This document shows, piece after piece, positions 38,544-48,500 of a stretch of 64,000 bases of DNA (position 1 is the stretch's first letter; each line of letters opens with the position of its first letter). A model generated the notes under the pieces. That model saw only the letters and a list, made by a program, of their open reading frames with translations, ran no database searches and was not told the DNA's origin. The translations under genes were made by a program, and so were the position numbers. Source of the stretch: Pseudoalteromonas sp. XMcav2-N (lineage in GTDB: Bacteria; Pseudomonadota; Gammaproteobacteria; Enterobacterales; Alteromonadaceae); the NCBI RefSeq assembly GCF_024124545.1, contig NZ_JAMXSF010000002.1, forward strand, positions 1 through 64,000. The letters run 5' to 3'.

Positions 38544-38903
38544 ATGCTCGCTTATTTAAGATCAGCCGCAGTGCAGGGTTTGCATTTTTTGTTTGCGCAA
38601 TATTCATTTTCTCGTTGCCTGGCTTGTCTTGTGGTCGTGTCTGCACTGAATTACTTTGGCTACTCTGTGGAGCAATTTTTCAGCCTGGCAACGCTAAACC
38701 TGTTGGTGGGGCTCAGCTGCTTAATCCTGATGAATGACTATAAACTGGGTTTGCCCATGTTTGGTGGTCCGCCTGACTACAAGTACCCTGACAAGCCTGA
38801 ATTCAAGCAACGACGGCATACATGGTATGCCATTTCTACCTGTGTATTTTGGTGCTGTATTGGCATCCAGTCTGCGGTGCTACTGTTCCATTTTATCGCA
38901 TAA
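38544..38903 (+). CDS. Small inner-membrane protein
   Basis: The 119-residue product has hydrophobic segments at about residues 22-42, 46-64 and 95-118, and a Pro-rich polar loop (GPPDYKYPDKPEFKQRRH) between the second and third. I recognise no family. It follows the 58-residue membrane protein by 26 bp, so the two may form a small operon. A clear ribosome binding site is not evident, and the start could differ. Confidence 0.55.
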   Translation: MLAYLRSAAVQGLHFLFAQYSFSRCLACLVVVSALNYFGYSVEQFFSLATLNLLVGLSCLILMNDYKLGLPMFGGPPDYKYPDKPEFKQRRHTWYAISTCVFWCCIGIQSAVLLFHFIA

Positions 38904-38952
38904 GTTGTTTAGACACACAAACTTCACAGCTCAGTTATTTGCCGCTTATAGC

Positions 38953-39459
38953 TCAATCACTTATCATTTCCGCGGCGATTGCAAACGCTTTTTCCAGATT
39001 GCTGCGGCCATCTTGCCCGGACAATTTGTAGTGACTGGGACTATCAATATGAAAAGTCTGGTGCTCCTCCAGCATTTTGATCCTTAACATCTCGCGCTCT
39101 TTTGCACTCAGGTGATTCTCGTGTAACTTGTCCAGCTCACCAGTATCAAGCCAGATACCGCCACAGCCCGGACATTCGTCAATTTCAACGACGCGTAATG
39201 GACTGAAATAACGGCGCATCATTACGATATCGGGACATTTAGGGCAGTTGACTCGGTTACTTTCATCAGCGAGTGGAGCTGAAAACTGGCGTAAATGCTT
39301 AGCCAGCACCTCTGCACGCAAGTCAGCTGGATTGGTGAAATTAGCCAATACCTGGTTGTCAAAAAAGACGCCGCCACTGTGTTCAGATATAAACACCTCA
39401 ATACCACCCACTTTGACCTTTTTCAATGGGTGTAAAGTTCTGGGACACTGCATATTCAA
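38953..39459 (-). CDS. TFIIB-type zinc-ribbon protein
   Basis: The 168-residue protein has two zinc-binding halves. The N-terminal part begins MQCPRTLHPLKKVKVGGIEV, a half-ribbon. The central part has CPKCPDIVMMRRY followed by DECPGCGGIWLDTGELDKL, the typical zf-TFIIB box of small bacterial proteins (COG3809-like). The C-terminal third is charged and helical. Function is unknown for the family; nucleic-acid or protein binding is assumed. The Met two codons downstream (39453) is an alternative start. Confidence 0.85.
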   Translation of the reverse strand: MNMQCPRTLHPLKKVKVGGIEVFISEHSGGVFFDNQVLANFTNPADLRAEVLAKHLRQFSAPLADESNRVNCPKCPDIVMMRRYFSPLRVVEIDECPGCGGIWLDTGELDKLHENHLSAKEREMLRIKMLEEHQTFHIDSPSHYKLSGQDGRSNLEKAFAIAAEMISD

Positions 39460-39549
39460 ACTCCAATCTTCTAGTAATCTCTGTACTCATTACCGAGCCA
39501 CAGAGCAAAATAGTATACTTTTTGTGTTCAGGTTTGCAAAATTCAAACA

Positions 39550-40722
39550 CTAAGTGCCAAACTCCTTTGGTCTGTCAAAAAAGTACCCTTGCGCATAATC
39601 CACCCCCAGCTCACGGGCAATATCCAGTTGCTGTTGGGTTTCAATGCCTTCGGCCAGTACCTTACCGCCATACAGGTGTACCGTATCAACAACCTGTTTG
39701 ATCTCCTCGATAATTTTAGCACCATAATCGAGCCGACTAATAATGGTAATACAGAGCTTTGCGACGTCGGGTTTCACGGCATTGATCAGGGCCAGCTCGA
39801 AAAAGCCACAGCCAACATCATCTAACCAGAAGGTGTAACCCAGCTGCCGCAGTTCAGCCATTTTCTGTTTGATGGGAGCCCAGTCCTCGACGGGCAGATG
39901 TTCTGTTAATTCGATGCAGATCAGGTGAGCATATGGATAGCAACAAAGTGTATCCGATACCTCTGCATCAAATAGTAATCCCGGAGATAGATTAACAGTG
40001 AGCCTGTTAGAATGACCTTCCACGGGCGCACAATCACAATGCTGCTGGTGCGCAGAAAAGTGTGTCATAAGCGCCAGCTTTTCCATATCAAATTGCCGCC
40101 CCTGCGCCATCGCGGCACCAAATAGTTTATCCGCGCGATGTAATTGTGACTCTTTCGGGCCCCGGATCAGGGCTTCATAGCCAAATATGCCCTCGCTTTG
40201 CACTAACTGAATTGACTGCCAATACGGGAGCAGGTTTTTGTTGGCAAAAACCCTCAGCAGCGCTTCTTTGCTATCCGGGTAGAGCTCGTTTAGTGCGCAG
40301 GCTGCCTCTGCACGAATAACCTGCTCTTCCCGTGGTTGCTCCGTCACGACAGCTGAACTAATCTGAATCTCCGCCTCATGGACAAGCTGACTATCCAGTT
40401 CTTTCAATAGGTGCTGTGCAACGTACTGACTACACGCACGCTCAGCCTGCGCCGGTGTATCAAACTGCGCGGATTCGAACCACAACTCGCCCAGCTCAAA
40501 AATATCTTGCTTCAGCCCTGTTGATTCGTTTTGCGACAGTAAAGCAACCAAAGCATGCCACACTTTCTGCGCAGTGGACTGACCGATACGGTCGATGATA
40601 TCGGGCCATCCCGACAAAGAAACTAAGGTTAAAATACGCAAGCGCCCTCCGGGTAATTGCTGCAGGTGTCCGCTTGCAGTATAGCAGGGGAAATCGTAAC
40701 CAGCCGGATCGGCCAATACCAT
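39550..40722 (-). CDS. EAL-domain cyclic-di-GMP phosphodiesterase
   Basis: This 390-residue protein has an N-terminal region of about 130 residues that may be a degenerate sensory or GGDEF-like part, then an EAL domain. The catalytic set looks complete: FGYEALIRGP (EAL Glu), VNLSPGLLF (Asn), IELTEHL (Glu), WLDDVGCG (two Asp), the Lys in DVAKLCI, and LAEGIETQQQ (Glu). EAL enzymes hydrolyse cyclic-di-GMP to pGpG and lower biofilm and raise motility signalling. There are no membrane segments, so it is probably cytosolic. The ATG at 40722 follows a weak ribosome binding site. It stands alone. Confidence 0.88.
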   Translation of the reverse strand: MVLADPAGYDFPCYTASGHLQQLPGGRLRILTLVSLSGWPDIIDRIGQSTAQKVWHALVALLSQNESTGLKQDIFELGELWFESAQFDTPAQAERACSQYVAQHLLKELDSQLVHEAEIQISSAVVTEQPREEQVIRAEAACALNELYPDSKEALLRVFANKNLLPYWQSIQLVQSEGIFGYEALIRGPKESQLHRADKLFGAAMAQGRQFDMEKLALMTHFSAHQQHCDCAPVEGHSNRLTVNLSPGLLFDAEVSDTLCCYPYAHLICIELTEHLPVEDWAPIKQKMAELRQLGYTFWLDDVGCGFFELALINAVKPDVAKLCITIISRLDYGAKIIEEIKQVVDTVHLYGGKVLAEGIETQQQLDIARELGVDYAQGYFFDRPKEFGT

Positions 40723-40880
40723 TCCCTCTTACTATCTCCATAGAAACCATAAACATTTCAAATAACTAAAAGAGTGTTCTCAAAAACAGAATGCTTTATC
40801 CGGATCTTTGAGGCATCCACCCTAACGTTAAACTGTTACCATTTTCGGCATTACAAAAATCACTTTGGAGTAACATTATC

Positions 40881-41474
40881 ATGGGCATGAAAAATACCGC
40901 GCGTAACTATGGCACAATAGCCAAATGGCTGCACTGGGGCACAGCGCTGTTATTTCTGGCGGCCTATGTGAGCGTCTATTATCGTCAGTGGTTTACCGAC
41001 GCCCAAACTGCACAAAACTGGACCGCACTGCAACTGCACTTGTCTTTTGGTATTTCTATAGCGGTGATCGTCACACTCAGAGTTATCTGGCGATGGTTTA
41101 ATACCACACCCGCAGCCGAGCCGGGAACCCCTATAGAGCACCTGGCAGCTCACTTTGGCCATTACGCCTTATATGCCGTGATCATCATTGCGCCACTCAC
41201 GGGGTATATCGGCACAGGCGTGGACACCGAGTTTTTCTTTCTATTCGACATTCCTAAATTTGAAACTACCGCGGTATTTACTGTGCTCGTCGAGCACGGC
41301 ATGGGACTGTCATTTGCCGAGTTTGAGCAACCCATAGATTTTATTCACAAGGAAATTCTGGGTGCCTGGTTGATTTGGATGCTGATCTTAGGCCATGCCG
41401 CAGCAGCGCTTTACCATCACTTTGTAAAACGTGATCGAACTTTGCTTAAAATGACACACGGTGGCGAGCGCTAA
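40881..41474 (+). CDS. Cytochrome b561
   Basis: The 197-residue membrane protein fits the bacterial cytochrome b561 (CybB) family: four hydrophobic helices and conserved haem-ligand His residues in KWLHWGT, LQLHLSFG and GHYALY, with the C-terminal GHAAAALYHHFVKRDRTL signature. It moves electrons across the inner membrane from quinol or a superoxide-type donor. GGAG lies 10 nt upstream of the first ATG; a second Met two codons later is less well spaced. A short GC stem overlapping the stop (41464-41480, GCGAGC / GCTCGC followed by TTT) may be its terminator. Confidence 0.93.
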   Translation: MGMKNTARNYGTIAKWLHWGTALLFLAAYVSVYYRQWFTDAQTAQNWTALQLHLSFGISIAVIVTLRVIWRWFNTTPAAEPGTPIEHLAAHFGHYALYAVIIIAPLTGYIGTGVDTEFFFLFDIPKFETTAVFTVLVEHGMGLSFAEFEQPIDFIHKEILGAWLIWMLILGHAAAALYHHFVKRDRTLLKMTHGGER

Positions 41475-41606
41475 GCTCGCTTTAAGGCAACATTCTCGGT
41501 GAACTAATGACCAACAGAGGGAAATGAGTAAAATTTTAGCGTTGTTTTTCTATTTCTAAAACAGGTAAAATCCGCCCAAACAGGAGCACATTTATTAAGG
41601 AAAACA

Positions 41607-43232
41607 ATGAAAAAGCTACTTTTACCCTGTGTTATTGCAGCAACGTTTGGTGCCAATGCCAACGAACAACAACTCCCACACACGTTCCAGGCAAATACCC
41701 CGGCTAAAGCTGCTGAGGTCAATGAAAACTTCAACTACCTGTTACAAGCAATTACCGCCGCGGATGACGATGCTCAAACGCAGATTAGTATAATCAGTGG
41801 TACGCTAACGCAGCTAGGACAAAGCTTAGAACAACAAAGCCAGACACTGACAGCAGCCAGTAATACGCTCATAACGCACGGTGGTAACATAAGTATGTTG
41901 CAGTCGCTGAGCAACACGCAATCTGAGCAGCTCAATCAGTTGCAAACAGCCTCGACTAATCACACGGTTTATTACGGCGAGCTGGCGAGCGCCCTGGCAG
42001 CCCAAAGCAGCAGCCTAAATGGGCTCAGTAGTCAGCTGAGCGACCTGCAAGCAGGTTTGCAAACAACCAACTCTCAATTAAGCTCAACCCAAGGTACAGT
42101 CCGTGCCCATGGTGAGTTACTGACAAGCCAGGGCACATCACTTGCCAACAACACCAACCAGATCACCCAGCTGAACGCCCAACAAACCGAGCAAAGTGCG
42201 CGCTTAACTCAACTAAAAGACCAGGTGTCTACTTTCAACACCACTCAGAGTACGCTCAATCAGGCAACCACTACCCAGATGAGTGCGCTCAATGCACAAT
42301 TGGGCGACTTGGATACACAAGTGGCCAGGGCTGCAAACCAGGTCACGATAAATACCGGGCAAATTAATCAACTGTCGTTGGAAGCTGCAACTCAGCTGAC
42401 AATCGTGACAGAGCTGGAAAATACCACAGCCAGCCACTCAAGCACCTTAACAGCCTTAACGACTGAACAATCCGCACTTTCAGCTAAGCAGCAAAAACTG
42501 GATCAGGACCTGAGCGCACTGGACACCGGTGTTATGGACCTAAGCAACGCCGTAAACAGCAACACCAGCGCCGTTGCGTCTATGAAAACATCAGTTGATT
42601 CGGTGCAAAATACCATGACACAGCACAGTGCCCGGCTCACTGAGTTGGAAAAAGAGCCAGAGCCATACCCAACCTATGATGAGATGATTGACCCTCATAA
42701 ACCCGAGCATGAATTTGTCTATAACTATCGACCTGCTTCTCTTGGACAGGAAATAACAGTGGGTGATCGGCAGTATAGAATGTTCAGGCTTCCAGTTATA
42801 GACATGGAAACCAACCAGAAATATGGTATCGATATTCCTCTGGGTGGCCCTAGATATTACGCAAACTGGAATACAAATCACAATTGCCAAACCTTCAAGC
42901 ATCAGCCATCAGTTGATATAGGAGGTGGTGCAAAGGCGGTTTTCTCAATCCGTCACGACGACTACCGCAACTATAACTTTAGTAGTGGTGAGTTAGAAAC
43001 TCGGTACTATGGCACCAATGGAAGTGTCAGTGTAGACATCAAGATTGGTAACTATACCTGTTTCAGTTTTTGGGTAGGTGATAGCAAACGTTTAGATGAA
43101 GGACAAGCTGAAATCCAACCAAGCGATTACGATCTGACTGATAATGCCGAGTGGGTCACAAAAGGCGACAGGATGGATGAGTTCCCGGATATGAGTGAGT
43201 TGGGTCACTATATCCGTGTTGTTGCGCTATAA
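41607..43232 (+). CDS. Secreted coiled-coil protein with unknown C-terminal domain
   Basis: The 541-residue product has a signal peptide (MKKLLLPCVIAATFGANANE), then an FQANTPAKAAEVNENFNYL segment of the kind found near the N-terminus of many secreted bacterial fibre-like proteins. Residues about 45-350 are Ser/Thr/Gln-rich heptad-like coiled coil. The last 190 residues form a compact, aromatic-rich domain (two Cys, in NHNCQTF and NYTCFSF) that I do not recognise. AAGGAAAAC precedes the ATG. The lipoprotein gene begins 10 bp after its stop, so the two are almost surely co-transcribed and may act together at the cell surface. Confidence 0.75.
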   Translation: MKKLLLPCVIAATFGANANEQQLPHTFQANTPAKAAEVNENFNYLLQAITAADDDAQTQISIISGTLTQLGQSLEQQSQTLTAASNTLITHGGNISMLQSLSNTQSEQLNQLQTASTNHTVYYGELASALAAQSSSLNGLSSQLSDLQAGLQTTNSQLSSTQGTVRAHGELLTSQGTSLANNTNQITQLNAQQTEQSARLTQLKDQVSTFNTTQSTLNQATTTQMSALNAQLGDLDTQVARAANQVTINTGQINQLSLEAATQLTIVTELENTTASHSSTLTALTTEQSALSAKQQKLDQDLSALDTGVMDLSNAVNSNTSAVASMKTSVDSVQNTMTQHSARLTELEKEPEPYPTYDEMIDPHKPEHEFVYNYRPASLGQEITVGDRQYRMFRLPVIDMETNQKYGIDIPLGGPRYYANWNTNHNCQTFKHQPSVDIGGGAKAVFSIRHDDYRNYNFSSGELETRYYGTNGSVSVDIKIGNYTCFSFWVGDSKRLDEGQAEIQPSDYDLTDNAEWVTKGDRMDEFPDMSELGHYIRVVAL

Positions 43233-43242
43233 GGAAACCAGC

Positions 43243-43695
43243 ATGATACGTATTCTTTTAATTTTGTGCCTGAGCCTGGTAGTAACGGCCTGTGGTGGTG
43301 GAGGCTCAGATAGCCCATCGTCCGGCAGTGCGGCATCAGACAGCCAAAACGCTGAAGATAAAGGTAGCACAAGCGGTGATACTGGTAACGGTGATACTGG
43401 CGGTGGTGATACTGGCGGTGGTGATACTGGCAGCGGTGATACTGGCAGCGGTGATACTGGTGGTGGTGATACTGGTGGTGGTGATACTGGCGGCGGTGAT
43501 ACTGGCGGCGGTGATACTGGCGGCGGTGATACTGGCGGCGGTGATACTGGCGGCGGTGATACTGGCGGCGGTGATACTGGCGGCGGTGATACTGGCGGCG
43601 GTGATACTGGCGGCGGATCGGGAGACAAAGATACCGTACCTGCTGAAAAGAGTCAGTGGGAAGCTGCCAGCTGGGACACGCTACAGTGGCAATAA
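43243..43695 (+). CDS. GDTG-repeat lipoprotein
   Basis: I take the ATG at 43243, which has AAGGA 7 nt upstream and opens a classic lipoprotein signal (MIRILLILCLSLVVTAC, lipobox VTAC). The product is 150 residues. After a Ser/Asp linker come 16 copies of a GDTGx pentapeptide, most as GDTGG, encoded by perfect or nearly perfect 15-bp repeats. The last 22 residues (KDTVPAEKSQWEAASW and a few more) contain three Trp. The repeat is probably a flexible surface linker. The following trypsin-like protease has a short SGGDTG before its chitin-binding-like tail, which suggests shared use of this linker type. The short Trp-rich end could be a remnant of a lost domain. Confidence 0.8.
   Translation: MIRILLILCLSLVVTACGGGGSDSPSSGSAASDSQNAEDKGSTSGDTGNGDTGGGDTGGGDTGSGDTGSGDTGGGDTGGGDTGGGDTGGGDTGGGDTGGGDTGGGDTGGGDTGGGDTGGGDTGGGSGDKDTVPAEKSQWEAASWDTLQWQ
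43375..43614 (+). repeat. 15-bp tandem repeat, 16 units, in frame
   Basis: The unit GGTGATACTGGCGGC repeats 16 times. Units 1-7 vary in the last codons (AAC, GGT, AGC) and the later nine are identical. Gain or loss of units keeps the frame, so the linker length could vary between strains by slippage or recombination. Confidence 0.95.
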
Positions 43696-43714
43696 TGCAG
43701 TTACTTTAGGAAAA

Positions 43715-43740
43715 GATATGGGCTGTTAACAGCCCATATC
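43715..43740. other. Perfect 26-bp palindrome
   Basis: GATATGGGCTGTT and its exact reverse complement abut without a loop, just after the lipoprotein stop. As RNA it would form a stem with a tight tip. It precedes a second hairpin and may help to end transcription or serve as a protein-binding palindrome. Confidence 0.6.
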
Positions 43741-43747
43741 TCAGCCA

Positions 43748-43775
43748 AATCAAAGCAGCCCTAGCTGCTTTGATT
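43748..43775. terminator. Bidirectional terminator between convergent genes
   Basis: AATCAAAGCAGC and GCTGCTTTGATT form a perfect 12-bp stem with a CCTA loop. Together with the palindrome at 43715-43740 it separates the plus-strand lipoprotein gene from the minus-strand protease gene, whose stop is 12 bp away. Confidence 0.7.
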
Positions 43776-43786
43776 CGTGTTACCGT

Positions 43787-45142
43787 TTAGCGCGTACAAC
43801 CGCTGTCGACGCCAATTTGCTTCCAGACGCCCCAGGTACCCGACTCGCTTGGCACATCACCACGCGTCCACCAGCGTGCTTCATACTTAAAGCCCTGGTA
43901 CGTCACCTGATCTGGCTTATCATACACTTTGCTTGCATCCCAGTTGCCCGGACAACCCGTGTCACCACCTGATGTAACTGTCGCAGTGGCGTTAGCACTG
44001 TAGTTCACCTGACTTTCTTCCAGTGTGAAGTTCAGCATCACACCCGCAGTTCCGCTGCGGCTTGCACCAAATTCAACACCGACCTGACAACTCTGGTTTG
44101 CCGTCAAGGTGCTCGCGCTACACGTATTTACCGGATTAACCAGACCAGATGTCACGCCGCTGGTGGTCAGGTTGACTGACTTAAAGCTAAAAGGCGTATT
44201 GCCTGAGTTGGTGATAGTGAAGGTATGAGTTTTGGTTTCGCCGACTTTAAACCCTGTGAGGATATCGTTTGCCTTGAACGACACAGACACCGGCTCAGCA
44301 CCGCCTTTCACACTGTCAATCCAGCTACGCAGCGCCGCCACATCTGAGTACACGCCATATTTTTCCGGGCGGGCACAGCCAACACCCCAGCTGACAATCC
44401 CCAGCTGAACGACCTGACCACCGGAATTCGCAACAATAGGGCCACCACTGTCACCGCTACACGAATCTTTCTGACCCTGAGGGTAACCTGCACAGAACGC
44501 CACACTGCCGACATTCTGATAGGCACCGCCGGATTGACGACATACCTGATCAGAAACAAGTGGTACGTCTACTTCATACAGATTGGTAGGACGGCTCCCC
44601 CCCTCGCTCAGGCGACCAAGGCCCGCTACTGAGATTAGATCACCAACCCGTACATATTGCTCAACATTCCCCTGAGCTAATGCAACCGAGCTGCCCTGAG
44701 TAGGTGTGCGTACCAGTTTAAGTAATGCAACATCATGGTTCAGGGTGCTGCTGTTATATTGGGGATGTACGTACTTTTCAGCCACAGCAATGCGGTCACC
44801 ATCATTGCCACCAAGTAAAAAGCCCGCGACCTTAACATTCAAAAAGCGCGCTGACTTATTGTTAACACAATGTGCAGCCGTCAATACGTAACCATCACCC
44901 ACATAACTGCCGCCACAAAACGCGGTGGTCCCGTTAGAATTAAGGATCTGGGTGTAGAATGGCCAGTCTGCGGTGTTAGCTGGATTACCACCGACAATTT
45001 CAGGCTCATAATATTCAGGGCTAATGCTATCAAGTGCGTGTTCACCGACACTGGCCGGCTGAGCGATAGCTACGGCACTCAGGCCCAGCCCCAGCGAAAC
45101 AGACAGCGCTGTCATTGAGAATGTATTTTTAACCTTTAACAT
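43787..45142 (-). CDS. Secreted trypsin-like serine protease with chitin-binding-like tail
   Basis: The 451-residue protein has a signal peptide (about 1-28), a short propeptide, an S1 protease domain from IVGG at 49, an immunoglobulin-like domain (about 285-385) and a C-terminal aromatic module (WDASKVYDKPDQVTYQG onward, Trp-rich) like carbohydrate-binding module family 5/12. The triad is intact: H91 in LTAAHC, D137 in NHDVALLKL, S232 in GDSGGP. D226 occupies the trypsin S1-pocket position, so cleavage after Arg or Lys is expected. The residue before IVGG is Glu, not Arg/Lys, so activation may need a Glu-specific or other protease. It is probably exported to degrade protein in chitinous material. 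Confidence 0.92.
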   Translation of the reverse strand: MLKVKNTFSMTALSVSLGLGLSAVAIAQPASVGEHALDSISPEYYEPEIVGGNPANTADWPFYTQILNSNGTTAFCGGSYVGDGYVLTAAHCVNNKSARFLNVKVAGFLLGGNDGDRIAVAEKYVHPQYNSSTLNHDVALLKLVRTPTQGSSVALAQGNVEQYVRVGDLISVAGLGRLSEGGSRPTNLYEVDVPLVSDQVCRQSGGAYQNVGSVAFCAGYPQGQKDSCSGDSGGPIVANSGGQVVQLGIVSWGVGCARPEKYGVYSDVAALRSWIDSVKGGAEPVSVSFKANDILTGFKVGETKTHTFTITNSGNTPFSFKSVNLTTSGVTSGLVNPVNTCSASTLTANQSCQVGVEFGASRSGTAGVMLNFTLEESQVNYSANATATVTSGGDTGCPGNWDASKVYDKPDQVTYQGFKYEARWWTRGDVPSESGTWGVWKQIGVDSGCTR

Positions 45143-45587
45143 GTATATACCTTGTTTTTCCTTTATTGGGAACCGACAAATATAAACAAAAAGTTTACAC
45201 TCGCAAACAAAAAAACAAAGTGACTCATTTTTCTGTCAATGCTCCGCGTCCGTAGATCAGGTCTGATAGCTAAAAAGGACCTCACAGGTTTTGCGGCTCA
45301 TTAATTGGATAGCGAGGTGCCCTTTACCCTATGAAAGTAAAGCTAAGCTCCCCCGGCTCAGCAGGGAGTAAAGTGATAGGAATCCCGGCTCTTCTTTGAC
45401 CTGTATTAAGTCAACCTCAAGCTATGACATGAATTCACTGTTGCTCAACACAAAACTGACCACTTTTCATTAAATTAGTGTTACATTTCTATATATAAAT
45501 GCGCCAAAAGCGAAAGGAGTGGATGTGTTATCCCTCTGGGGGCATCCGGTTATAAGCAGTTAGCAAGCAACTGCAACAATAAATTGA
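45143..45587. other. Intergenic region upstream of the large kinase/NTPase gene
   Basis: These 445 bp separate two divergently oriented genes and should hold both promoters. A small hairpin (GCAGTT 45556-45561 / AACTGC 45569-45574) lies 13 bp before the large gene's ATG and may mask its ribosome binding region. AAAGGAG at 45512-45518 is too far upstream for the annotated ATG. No gene is visible. Confidence 0.5.
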
Positions 45588-48500
45588 ATGGTAAAGCAGA
45601 TGGAAATTGAAGATAACTATAAAGCGCTACATGCATTGATCCAAGAGCAATGCGCAGCAAAAGAATTTCACCTTAAGAAGAAGCTTTCAGGTAAATCCGG
45701 TGATTCGGTTTACCTGTGCGACATAATAATCGATAACCCATCCTACTCCGGTTTCGCAGTTATAAAATACAGCACCAACCACCCACAATATTCAAAAGAT
45801 GAATTCGCGGCCCATCAACTTGCAGCAAAAACACTCCCTGAATTTGCTGAGCAACATATTCCAAAGTTGATCAAAAAAGTTGACGGTGACAATCAGTCGG
45901 CTTTCATTATGACGATTGCAGGTAACGGGCTGTCACTCACTGAAGAACTGGCCAGCCTGACGCATGATATTCAAAGTCAGATTATGTGCCATATATCTGA
46001 ACTACTGCTAGAAAAATGGCACACAGGAAGTATCGCTGCAGAATGCTCCGCACAAACAGTGCTGTCAAACTGGCTCGACTACCGCATTGGAGAGCAAAGC
46101 ACACTCCCAAAACTCCTTGCTGACTTGCTGGATATCTCGGCTCAGGAAGCGTCTTTTTACTTTGCGGGCAAATCTTTTACCAACCCCTTTTTCCATGCAA
46201 AGACCCCGGGGTTGCCGCTAGGTGATATCAAATTAAGGCCACTTGAAGGATATATGCATGGTGACTTACACGGTCATAACTGCTTATATGGAGGACAGGA
46301 CAGAGGTAAGCAAAGTGCTTTCTTAATTGATTTTGAGCAATTTAAAGAAGGTGTCCCGTTATTCTTTGACCATGCCTATCTTGAATTTTCTTTGCTGCTC
46401 AATAATCATACTGAATTATCCATACAAGAGTGGACCAGTGTTATTGATCTGCTGACTGATATCGAAGAGAAAAAAATCTCAGATACCATTGATATAGATG
46501 GTGAGATATATAACAGGGTTCGGCAAATTCAGCGCTACCGTAAAAGTATCAGAGATTGGGTCACCAAACACTACAGCGCCAGGTTCGAGGATGTGTATAC
46601 ACAAATCTTACTGGCCAGAGTGGCCGCGGGCCTCAATTTTGCCAATAAGGGCCGCCTGGCAGATGACGACGAGCAATCCAATAAAATGAAGGTGTTCGCT
46701 TTCCTTTATGCCGCAACCAACCTGAATCACCTGTACAAAACCAAAAAAGTAGCGATTGATGAACCGCAAGTAATTGCCCAACCTGTATTTGCAACGCCCA
46801 TTGAGAACAATGAGGTTATAGAGCCCCTGTGGAAAGAATGTGATTACTTTCACCGTCATAAAGCCAAATATCTGCTGATCGCCGGATCTAAGCTCAATAA
46901 CCTGAGCGCCGAACATGCCGAGTTGCTCACCGCACTGCCTTGGAATCTGGTATTAGATTTTGACACTGAACGTAATGGTTTACTTGGCAAATCAGAGCAG
47001 TACATAAAAAATAATAAACCCTGGAAGCGGTACTTTCCGGAACAAATTGATAATACACTTGAAACTGACATCCTGGTCTGGCTGAGTATCAATGGCCATG
47101 AGTTGGACGTTAGCTCTATATATAACGGGTTTAAAGCCTGGCGCCGGACGGTGCCCAATAAACTGCGAGTTTTGAGTGAAGAGCTCGCCAAACATACTTC
47201 AGTATTGCCGGTAAATCTGGTAGTCATTGCTGATAAAACGGAGTCAAACAAGACGGATAAGATCATCGAAGCACTCGATGAATATTTGGGGGATAAGCTC
47301 AAAGTGGTTGTTCTTTGCGACGACGACGACGAACAGCAAGCCTACGAGGAACTTGGCAGCAATCTTGAGTTAGACGAATTTCAGTGTATCCAGTGTCCCT
47401 CTCAGGATTTTGTTAAAAGTATTTCGCAGTACTACACCTTACCCTCTCAAAGTGACAAAGTGCTTATTCCAAGCCTAAGCTCCCACAACAATGAATTTTC
47501 TAAAGTCGAAGTACCAAAAGAGCTTTATGCACTCAGTTCGAAATGCTTGACCATATTACACCCGGGCCTGGTCCAAGACAAAACTGGTATTGGGCAATTT
47601 CGTAAAGGACATAAAATTTCCTGGGCCGAATTAGAACAGGACCTGGCAATTGAAATGCCTCAGGATAGCAAAATCATCAAACAGGCTAGTGGAGCTCTCA
47701 AGAAAAACAGTTACGAGAAATTTACCATCTACCACCCACCGGGGTCGGGCGGCAGCACAGCAATCAGAAAAGCAGCCTGGCGCCTGAAAGATGACTGGCC
47801 AGCTGTAGAAGTAATTAAAAACAGTGTCAACATCCATGAATATATTGAGAAAATATATAATTTAACCAATCTGCCAGTGCTTGTTGTTGTCGATGGCTCA
47901 GTACTAAATTCAACCGAAAAGGAAAAGCTGGTTAATGAATTGAAAGTTCGCGGCGTGATTCACTTATTGCTGGAGTCGGAACGCGGATCCATTACTCCCG
48001 CGAAGAAACACAAAGCCGCACTTGCGGTGCCCTGTCCTTTAGAGCTGAAAGATGCCAGGTTATTTTGTAATTATTACACTGCGATTTCAGACCCATCAAG
48101 ACATGTATCATTGGAAAACCTCACCAATGACGAAAATATGGCTGCGTATCGACAGCCTTTCTTCTACGGCTTTTATGCGTTCGAAGATGAGTATGGGAAC
48201 ATAGAAAGCTTTATTGAAAATTCAACAAAAGACCTCCCGGATGACAAGAAGCGATTGCTGTTATGGGTAGCTTTGATCTCTCGTTACACACAAGAAAGCC
48301 TGCCTAAGAGCTTTCTTAATGTGATGCAGGGCAAAGAAGCAAGCAGCGCATTTCGGATCAAAAATGTATTTGGCTCAAGCGCTGAACCACTTTTTAAGGA
48401 AAAAAATAACTCTGTCAGCATCATTCACCCCATAATTGCGCAACAACTGCTCTTTAAATTGCTGGGCAAGCATGAACCCATAGCCTACCCGGAGAGACTG

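Noticed and set aside
43375..43614. Possible CRISPR array
   Set aside because: Units are 15 bp, contiguous and have no spacers; they code for GDTGx.
43292..43729. Other-frame and antisense frames over the 15-bp tandem repeat
   Set aside because: Repeats whose unit is a multiple of three keep all frames open; only the frame with the lipoprotein signal is credible.
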